This document shows positions 6,124 through 11,200 of a DNA stretch of 11,200 nucleotides, piece after piece. Each line of letters opens with the position of its first letter. Positions within the stretch are counted from its first letter, which is position 1. Origin of the DNA: Bacteroidia bacterium (GTDB lineage: Bacteria; Bacteroidota; Bacteroidia; Flavobacteriales; Flavobacteriaceae); NCBI GenBank assembly GCA_030431085.1, contig JAUIJW010000061.1, positions 1-11,200 of the forward strand, in the 5' to 3' direction. Made by a program: the position numbers and the translations under genes. The notes beneath the pieces were generated by a model. It was not told where the DNA came from. It saw only the letters and a list, made by a program, of their open reading frames with translations, and searched no databases.

Positions 6124-7461
6124 TTTTTTCTTCTTGGTCTTTGGAGGGCGAGTTTTCGGTTTTTTATATTTCTTTTTAATTTCTCTTTTATACGAGCCGC
6201 CTTGATTTACTTTTTTATTTTTTTCGAGTTTTTCATGAAAAGAAGGTCCAGGCTTGTAAAGATTTTTAGTCTTACCTGTAATTTCTTTTTCTTTAGATTG
6301 ATCTTTCTCTTCCGGCATTAATTTTTTTGAAATTTCAAGTGTTTCGGGTAGATCAAACAGTGGAATTTCAGTTTGCATTAATATTTCAATTTCTAAAACA
6401 AGTTCTTCTTCTTTAGGTGTAAATAGTGTAATGGCAACACCAGATTCTCTGGCACGTCCCGTTCTACCAATTCTGTGAATGTATTGCTCTGGTTGGTCTG
6501 GCACATCGAAATTGACCACATGAGTGATATTTTGAATATCCATACCTCTCGAGACAATATCTGTTGCTATTAAAATTCTAAAGACATTGTTTTGGAAACT
6601 TTCAATAGTATTAAAGCGATTATTTTGAGATTTATTAGAATGAATTACTTGAATATCCTCTTCAAAAATTTCATGCAAATTTTCATAAAGTCTATCTGCA
6701 ATTCTTTTGTTTTTTACAAACACCAAAACTTTTTCAAGCTGCTCATCTTGTAAGAGTAGTTTTAAGTAATTTTCTTTGGTGCTATAATTTGGAAGATTGT
6801 ACCCTTTTTGTTCAATTTTTTCTAAGGGTGTACCTACGGGTACAATCTCTATTTTTTTAGGATTTACAAAGAAATCTTTAATGATATTTTCTACATCTTC
6901 TGGTAAGGTTGCCGAAAATAGAATACTTTGTTTCTTGCTGGGTAGTATATCCAATATATTAAGAAGCTGAGGTCTAAACCCAATAAATAGCATTTCATCT
7001 ACCTCATCAATCACTAACTTTTGTAGAGCACTTAGTCTAAGAACACCAGACGCGGCTAAATCATAAAGCCTTCCTGGTGTAGCCACTATGATGTCTAGCC
7101 CCTCACTAATCATTTGTCTTTGGGTATTGATATTAACACCACCATATACCCCTTCTATTCTAATATTAATACTTGAGGTTAAAGATTTAGCTGCATCAAC
7201 TACTTGTGTAACCAATTCTCTTGTAGGTACTAAGATTAATACTCTAGGTTGAATTTGATCAGAATACTCTAATCTATTGATAATAGGTAATAAGTAGGCA
7301 AAAGTTTTACCTGTACCAGTTTGTGCTAAACCTACAATATCTCTTCCAGAATGAATGGCGGGTATAGCTTTTTTTTGAATAGGTGTGGGCGCTTGAATTT
7401 TTAAATTATCAAGAGCTTTTAACAAGGGTTTTTTTAGTTTGAGAGCTTCAAAAGCATTCAT
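6121..7461 (-). CDS. DEAD-box family ATP-dependent RNA helicase (DEVD variant)
   Basis: Unwinds short RNA duplexes with ATP in the cytoplasm, probably in ribosome assembly or mRNA turnover. 446 residues: two RecA-like domains to about 370 and a lysine-rich tail (about 380-446, ending PKTKKKK) likely to bind RNA. Motifs: Q-motif APTPIQ near 24-29, motif I AQTGTGKT (46-53), Ia PTREL (79-83), GG (107-108), Ib TPGR (128-131), II DEVD (152-155) in place of DEAD, III SAT (183-185), V SRGMD (304-308), VI HRIGRTGR (329-336). The valine in motif II is a conservative change that leaves the Walker B acidic pair intact, so activity is expected. It cannot be assigned to a named E. coli helicase with confidence. 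It is preceded by the DUF4252 gene on the same strand, 61 bases upstream. Confidence 0.93.
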   Translation of the reverse strand: MNAFEALKLKKPLLKALDNLKIQAPTPIQKKAIPAIHSGRDIVGLAQTGTGKTFAYLLPIINRLEYSDQIQPRVLILVPTRELVTQVVDAAKSLTSSINIRIEGVYGGVNINTQRQMISEGLDIIVATPGRLYDLAASGVLRLSALQKLVIDEVDEMLFIGFRPQLLNILDILPSKKQSILFSATLPEDVENIIKDFFVNPKKIEIVPVGTPLEKIEQKGYNLPNYSTKENYLKLLLQDEQLEKVLVFVKNKRIADRLYENLHEIFEEDIQVIHSNKSQNNRFNTIESFQNNVFRILIATDIVSRGMDIQNITHVVNFDVPDQPEQYIHRIGRTGRARESGVAITLFTPKEEELVLEIEILMQTEIPLFDLPETLEISKKLMPEEKDQSKEKEITGKTKNLYKPGPSFHEKLEKNKKVNQGGSYKREIKKKYKKPKTRPPKTKKKK

Positions 7462-7483
7462 AGTTAAAAAAATTTAAGGTAAA

Positions 7484-7505
7484 AGTACTCATACTTGAGG
7501 GTACT
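7484..7505. other. Small imperfect hairpin upstream of helicase gene
   Basis: AGTACTC (7484-7490) and GGGTACT (7499-7505) around an 8-base loop form a 7-bp stem with one G-U pair on the plus strand; on the transcribed minus strand that pair becomes a C-A mismatch, leaving 5 bp, followed by TTTTA. It sits between the DUF4252 gene and the helicase gene and could be a weak terminator or leader structure. Support is thin. Confidence 0.2.
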
Positions 7506-7522
7506 ACCGTATTAAATGGACT

Positions 7523-8002
7523 TTATTCTTCTAAAAGACCTTCAAATTTTTGATTATTACTGAGTTCTTTTATTCGGTTGGGATTAAAATGACCTTTTAA
7601 ATAAATAATTTTTTGATTGTTGCTTTTGGCACTATGAATAATAATACTTGTTATTTGATCTCCTTTTTCTTTAACGGCAACGAGATAGCGATCTCCAGGG
7701 GTGTTGTTTCTTGCAACATCTGTGTAATTTCTGGTGATACCATTGATTTGAGCTATGATGAGTTCTGATTGCTGAGGAGAGCATTCTGTAAAAGAAATTG
7801 TTTTAAAATCTGTAATATTTTTCACTAAGCTATTTAATTCTGGAGATGAATTTTTAACAATTGACTTAAGGTAACGAGGTACTTGAAACGATTTAACATT
7901 AGGCTCATTTTTATGATAATTATAAAAACTATTAAAGTTATAGTAACTAGAACAGGATAGGGATAAGAAACATAAAAATAAAAAATAGAATGATTTTTTC
8001 AT
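7523..8002 (-). CDS. DUF4252-like small lipoprotein
   Basis: 159 residues, a size usual for DUF4252. A lysine-initiated hydrophobic N-terminus ends SLSC with C17 as the likely lipidated residue; serine at -3 is not the ideal lipobox residue, so export is sure but lipidation is less so. The mature part shows a VPRYLKSIVK helix near 42-51, a central DFKTISFTEC strand with glutamine- and serine-rich turn, DRYLVAVKEKGDQITSIII in the middle, and a final KIIYLKGHFNPNRIKEL motif, the layout of DUF4252 proteins (a common uncharacterised envelope family of Bacteroidota). No function is known. It is divergent from the ChaN-like gene over only 47 bases and may share a transcript with the helicase gene downstream. 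Family assignment is by recalled pattern and moderately sure. Confidence 0.75.
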   Translation of the reverse strand: MKKSFYFLFLCFLSLSCSSYYNFNSFYNYHKNEPNVKSFQVPRYLKSIVKNSSPELNSLVKNITDFKTISFTECSPQQSELIIAQINGITRNYTDVARNNTPGDRYLVAVKEKGDQITSIIIHSAKSNNQKIIYLKGHFNPNRIKELSNNQKFEGLLEE

Positions 8003-8049
8003 TTAATAAAGTTAAGGCTATATTTATCATGGTTTTAAATACTTAATAT
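8003..8049. promoter_or_regulatory. Short divergent promoter region
   Basis: Only 47 bases separate the divergent DUF4252 and ChaN-like start codons. TATATTTA on the plus strand and TAACTTTA on the minus strand are each one base from TAnnTTTG and may be -7 elements, but neither has a clear TTG upstream. The -33 regions would reach into the opposite gene's coding sequence. Confidence 0.3.
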
Positions 8050-8931
8050 ATGAATAAATTCGCAGTTCTTATAATTTTTGCAATGCTTAGTGCGTTTATG
8101 GTTGAAGCACAGCCAGTAGAAGCATATCAATTATATAATCATAAGGGTAAAAAGATGAAATTTGAGAAAATGGTAAAAGATTTGTCTCAGAGCGATCTTG
8201 TGTTTTTTGGAGAATATCACGATAATCCAATTTCTCATTGGCTACAGCTAGAATTAGCTGAAGCTTTATTTAAAATTAAAGAAAATAACCTTGTTATAGG
8301 TTCCGAAATGTTTGAAAATGGTAATCAGCTGGTGTTAAATGAGTATTTAGCGGGTTATTATGATGAAAAAAAAATGCTACCCGAAGTTACTCAGTTATGG
8401 AGTAATTATAAAACTGATTATAAGCCCATATTAGAATTTGCTAAGTCAAATAACCTTAAGTTTATAGCTACTAATATTCCGAGAAGGTATGCCTCAATGT
8501 TATATAAAAAAGGAATTGATGCTATGAGCTTATTGAGTCCGCAAGCCTTAGAAATGATCGCACCTAATATTGAAAAGTATTTTGATCCTCAAGTGAAATG
8601 TTACGCCAATATGGCTAAAAATATGGGTGGTCACATCCCGCCAAACCTGTACAATATACAATTGGCACAAGCTTCCAAAGACGCTACGATGGCCTACTTT
8701 ATTCTTAAAAATTACAAAAAAAATGATTTGTTTTATCATTTAAATGGTGCTTACCACTCTAATGAAAAAGAAGGCATTATTTGGTGGATTAACAAAACTA
8801 ACCCAGGTCTTACCATTAAAAACATTACTACATTACATCGCTCTGAGTGGGATAGTATGACTGATCAAGAAAAAGAATCAATAGCAGATTACTGTATCGT
8901 TGTAGCTGATAATATGACCAAAACACGTTAA
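8050..8931 (+). CDS. ChaN-like haem-binding (Cofac_haem_bdg domain) envelope protein
   Basis: 293 residues. A signal peptide (about 1-20, ending VEA) is followed by a TIKI/ChaN-type domain. Key features: DLVFFGEYHDNPISHW (49-64) with the family GExHDN motif and H63, EMFENGNQ (86-93), TNIPRRYASM (141-150), an MAKNMGGHIPPN stretch near 187-199 in place of the usual H/M-rich helix, and HLNGAYHS (230-237). Campylobacter ChaN of this family binds two haems between subunits and is linked to iron uptake; other members of the superfamily are peptidases or esterases, so haem binding is likely but not certain. No lipobox cysteine is seen, unlike many ChaN proteins. The stop codon TAA overlaps the next start by one base (TAATG), which indicates translational coupling. 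No TonB receptor or iron gene is adjacent. Confidence 0.85.
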   Translation: MNKFAVLIIFAMLSAFMVEAQPVEAYQLYNHKGKKMKFEKMVKDLSQSDLVFFGEYHDNPISHWLQLELAEALFKIKENNLVIGSEMFENGNQLVLNEYLAGYYDEKKMLPEVTQLWSNYKTDYKPILEFAKSNNLKFIATNIPRRYASMLYKKGIDAMSLLSPQALEMIAPNIEKYFDPQVKCYANMAKNMGGHIPPNLYNIQLAQASKDATMAYFILKNYKKNDLFYHLNGAYHSNEKEGIIWWINKTNPGLTIKNITTLHRSEWDSMTDQEKESIADYCIVVADNMTKTR

Positions 8932-9710
8932 TGTCCATGAAAGCATTACAACCTATATATCTATGTTTACTCATAATAAGTATGATAAATGGAGCTTGTA
9001 GTTCTGGAGACAAAAGCAAGCCTAGTGCTTCTTTTTATTTAGATAGCAATCATATAAAACAATTTGATAAAATAAATATTATAGATGAGTCTACGGGGGG
9101 CAACAATATTACCTATCTCATTGAGGGTGGAAGGTATCATATACATCAAGAGGTGATTAGGTTTTTAGAGCCTAACCACTATACCGTTACACAAGTGATT
9201 ATAAATAGTCAAGGAGAAGATCGTTATAGTGTTGAAGTGGATGTGGATATACCAAAAAGCTATTATACTTTGGATAATCAACAATATACAATAACAACTA
9301 ACGCGTTTTGGAAAACTAGAAGCGATGGCTCTAAATATGTTGCTATTCTAGATCAAGATAGCTCGCAGAACCATCCTAATTTTATTAAGCTTTTTCCAGA
9401 TTTGAAAAATGGCGCACTTATAGGAACTTACACTTATAGTGATAGTGGAGAAACAGATACCTATGATTTAGGATTTTTGTACAATTATACTGGAAATAAT
9501 TATGACTGGACCACCAATGGAGACGGAGGAGATGTACTTTCAATAGAGCTGATTTATGAAGACCCCTTAGATGATAGCTATAATGCTTATGATATTTATA
9601 TTGAGCTATTTCACTTGAATTATGGAAAATGGGATTTTATTGGTAATCAATGGGTGAGTGCCGGACATAAAACATTTACATTATCTTATAGAGGAATTAT
9701 TAGCCAATAA
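8931..9710 (+). CDS. Lipoprotein of unknown function with a PKD-like N-terminal domain
   Basis: 259 residues. The hydrophobic N-terminus ends INGAC, placing a lipidated cysteine at C23; SSGDKSKP follows as a linker. Residues about 31-106 read like a diverged PKD/Ig-type repeat: SASFYLDSN, then IDESTGG where PKD domains have TDTSTG, and YTVTQVIINSQGEDRYSVEVDV as the last strands; the WDFGDG motif is replaced by TYLIEGG. Residues 108-259 are beta-rich, aromatic and acidic (GTYTYSD, NYTGNNYDWT, DPLDDSYNAYDIY), with no family I recognise; a carbohydrate- or surface-binding role is only a guess. The start overlaps the ChaN-like stop. A second ATG at 8937 would give a shorter, equally good signal peptide, and either may be used. 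Confidence 0.8.
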   Translation: MSMKALQPIYLCLLIISMINGACSSGDKSKPSASFYLDSNHIKQFDKINIIDESTGGNNITYLIEGGRYHIHQEVIRFLEPNHYTVTQVIINSQGEDRYSVEVDVDIPKSYYTLDNQQYTITTNAFWKTRSDGSKYVAILDQDSSQNHPNFIKLFPDLKNGALIGTYTYSDSGETDTYDLGFLYNYTGNNYDWTTNGDGGDVLSIELIYEDPLDDSYNAYDIYIELFHLNYGKWDFIGNQWVSAGHKTFTLSYRGIISQ

Positions 9711-9770
9711 ACTTAAAAGTCGTTTACAGAATTCATGCTAAAATCTTAAAAGCCAATAAAATATATTATC

Positions 9771-10373
9771 ATGAAAAAAATCATTAATTATCTATTACAA
9801 GGACTACTCTATATTGCACCATTAGGGTTAACTTTATATATCATCTATGGAGCATTTAATTTAGTTGATGGCTTTTCGCAAAAAGTATTAACTTATTTCG
9901 TAGATGTAAGAATTCCTGGATTAGGGTTGTTAGTCTTTGCAGCTTTTCTTGTTTTTATTGGTTTTTTAGGAAAAACAATTGTCGCCAAACCCTTGAGACA
10001 AGTTTTGCATAAATTATTAGAGAGCGTACCTCTATTAAATTTTATTTATTCTGCTTTAAATGATGTATTTTCTGCCTTTGTAGGTAATGAAAAAAAGTTT
10101 GACAAACCAGTATTGGTAAGGGTAAATCTCAATTCAGATCTTGAAAAGATTGGGTTTGTAACAGAGGAGAATCTTGGTAAGTTAAATTTAAAGAATAAGG
10201 TAGCCGTATATTTTCCTCATTCGTATAATTTCTCAGGCGAATTGTTTGTGGTTCCTTCAGAAAATATTACGCCATTAGACCTAAATTCTTCAGATGTTAT
10301 GAAATTTGTTGTTTCAGCAGGCCTATCAGGCTGGGGAAACTTACCTAAATCTAACCAAAAAAATCATCAATAA
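9771..10373 (+). CDS. DUF502 family membrane protein
   Basis: 200 residues. Two membrane segments lie at about 7-30 and 50-70, separated by a short loop, followed by a soluble C-terminal domain. Family landmarks are YIAPLGLTLYIIY, the IPGLGLL entry to the second segment, VPLLNFIYSALNDVF (86-100), and the soluble motif VAVYFPHSYNFSGELFVVP (144-162) with VSAGLSG near the end. DUF502 proteins have no established function. The ATG is preceded by an A/T-rich stretch as usual for the group. It starts 60 bases after the PKD-like gene without an obvious terminator, so co-transcription with the ChaN pair is possible. Its last 23 bases overlap the end of the convergent HAD gene. Confidence 0.9.
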   Translation: MKKIINYLLQGLLYIAPLGLTLYIIYGAFNLVDGFSQKVLTYFVDVRIPGLGLLVFAAFLVFIGFLGKTIVAKPLRQVLHKLLESVPLLNFIYSALNDVFSAFVGNEKKFDKPVLVRVNLNSDLEKIGFVTEENLGKLNLKNKVAVYFPHSYNFSGELFVVPSENITPLDLNSSDVMKFVVSAGLSGWGNLPKSNQKNHQ

Positions 10374-11163
10374 AATGAGCCACCCCATCTTCAATATTTG
10401 ATAGCGTTTGATGCTTCGTAGATTGTTTCACTTCATCTTTAGCATTAAGCATAGCTACGCCAACACCCACGGCAGAAAGCAGATCTATGTCGTTATAATT
10501 ATCGCCAAAAGCCATAACTTTTTTTAATGAAACTTTAGGATAACTATGTTTTAATAGTGTTGAAAGGGCTAATTTTTTATTGGTTTTTAAAGGTGATATT
10601 TCCAAATAGGTAGGTTTAGATCGATAGCCTATAATTTGATCACTTAGGTGTGATTCAATAAACTTTTCTAGAGAATCGATTTCTTCGCTATACCCCATGC
10701 ACATAATTTTGTGAGCACCTTTTTTTTCAGTTTTCCAGTGAAAAATGGTGGTGAAGTTGTCGCGCAAATTAGGATGAACCTGAGTGTTATTCTTCTCCCG
10801 CTGAGCCCAATAATCGAATTTATCGACATGCCATTCATTAGCATGGTATAAACTAGTATGTAAGCTTAGGTTTCTGCAGAAGTCACAAATGGCTTCTACA
10901 GTTTTAATATCGATTTCTGTACTATCAATAATTTGATCATGATGTACAATCAATCCTCCGTTATAAGCAATTAAAGGTTGATTTAAGATGCCTAACTTTT
11001 CTTGTAGATATACCATGGCTTGAGGCATTCTAGAAGAAATTAATATAAAGGGTATGTCTTTTATTTTAGAAGTTGATTGGATTGTTTTTGCCGAAATATC
11101 TCGGTTATGATCGAGTAGGGTGCCATCAATATCAGAACAAATCAGCTCAATAGGTGTTTTCAT
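10351..11163 (-). CDS. Cof-type HAD-superfamily phosphatase (IIB)
   Basis: Cytoplasmic magnesium-dependent phosphatase, probably on sugar phosphates or a cofactor phosphate; the substrate cannot be read from sequence. 270 residues from ATG 11163. Motif I is DIDGTLL (nucleophile D11, acid/base D13), motif II is SSR (43-45), the motif III lysine is K196 in TNKKLAL, where the common SKG is changed to NKK, and motif IV is GDNYND (220-225). The stretch between motifs II and III (about 80-185) is the C2B cap that sets specificity, with YLEIS before the lysine as in other Cof proteins. A TTG at 11175 would add four residues, but the ATG matches the family start better. It converges on and overlaps the DUF502 gene by 23 bases. 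Confidence 0.9.
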   Translation of the reverse strand: MKTPIELICSDIDGTLLDHNRDISAKTIQSTSKIKDIPFILISSRMPQAMVYLQEKLGILNQPLIAYNGGLIVHHDQIIDSTEIDIKTVEAICDFCRNLSLHTSLYHANEWHVDKFDYWAQREKNNTQVHPNLRDNFTTIFHWKTEKKGAHKIMCMGYSEEIDSLEKFIESHLSDQIIGYRSKPTYLEISPLKTNKKLALSTLLKHSYPKVSLKKVMAFGDNYNDIDLLSAVGVGVAMLNAKDEVKQSTKHQTLSNIEDGVAHFIDDFFG

Positions 11164-11200
11164 GCTATCTTTCAATTAATTTAATAAATTGGATATAGTC

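Noticed and set aside
11164..11175. Upstream TTG start giving four extra residues to the HAD phosphatase
   Set aside because: The ATG at 11163 places the nucleophile motif at the usual distance from the N-terminus; the TTG is just an open-frame extension.

Overview
The window looks like a chromosomal segment of a marine or soil flavobacterium (Bacteroidota, family Flavobacteriaceae). The DNA is strongly AT-rich, starts are not preceded by Shine-Dalgarno sequences, at least one non-coding stretch carries the Bacteroidota promoter form TTG-N17-TAnnTTTG, and the gene content (PafA-type phosphatase, DUF4252 lipoprotein, MlaE/MlaF pair, PKD-like lipoprotein) is typical of that group. This placement is inferred from sequence character only.

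Layout. 1-920: mannose-1-phosphate guanylyltransferase, cut by the left window edge. 963-2393: DUF389 membrane protein with a long soluble C-terminal region. 3897-2398 (minus): an mlaE-mlaF operon with stop and start codons directly abutting, encoding an MCE-type lipid ABC transporter without its MCE protein. 4037-5671: PafA-like periplasmic alkaline phosphatase, divergent from mlaE. 5672-6120: a 449-bp gene-free gap between convergent genes, holding two direct copies of a ~116-bp structured element that each begin with a strong bidirectional terminator hairpin. 7461-6121 (minus): DEAD-box-family RNA helicase with DEVD in motif II. 8002-7523 (minus): DUF4252-type small lipoprotein. 8050-9710: ChaN-like haem-binding protein overlapping by one base a PKD-like lipoprotein of unknown function. 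9771-10373: DUF502 membrane protein. 11163-10351 (minus): Cof-type HAD hydrolase, overlapping the DUF502 gene tail to tail.

Most of the window is ordinary chromosomal housekeeping and cell-envelope content: sugar nucleotide synthesis for glycans, outer-membrane lipid transport, phosphate scavenging and RNA remodelling. I see no tRNA, rRNA, CRISPR array, insertion sequence, prophage gene or clear sign of horizontal transfer. The parts that standard annotation does not explain are the duplicated structured element at 5689-5997, with the promoter-like site and small hydrophobic ORF near its second copy, and the translationally coupled ChaN/PKD-lipoprotein pair. I did not find convincing evidence for a new multi-gene system.
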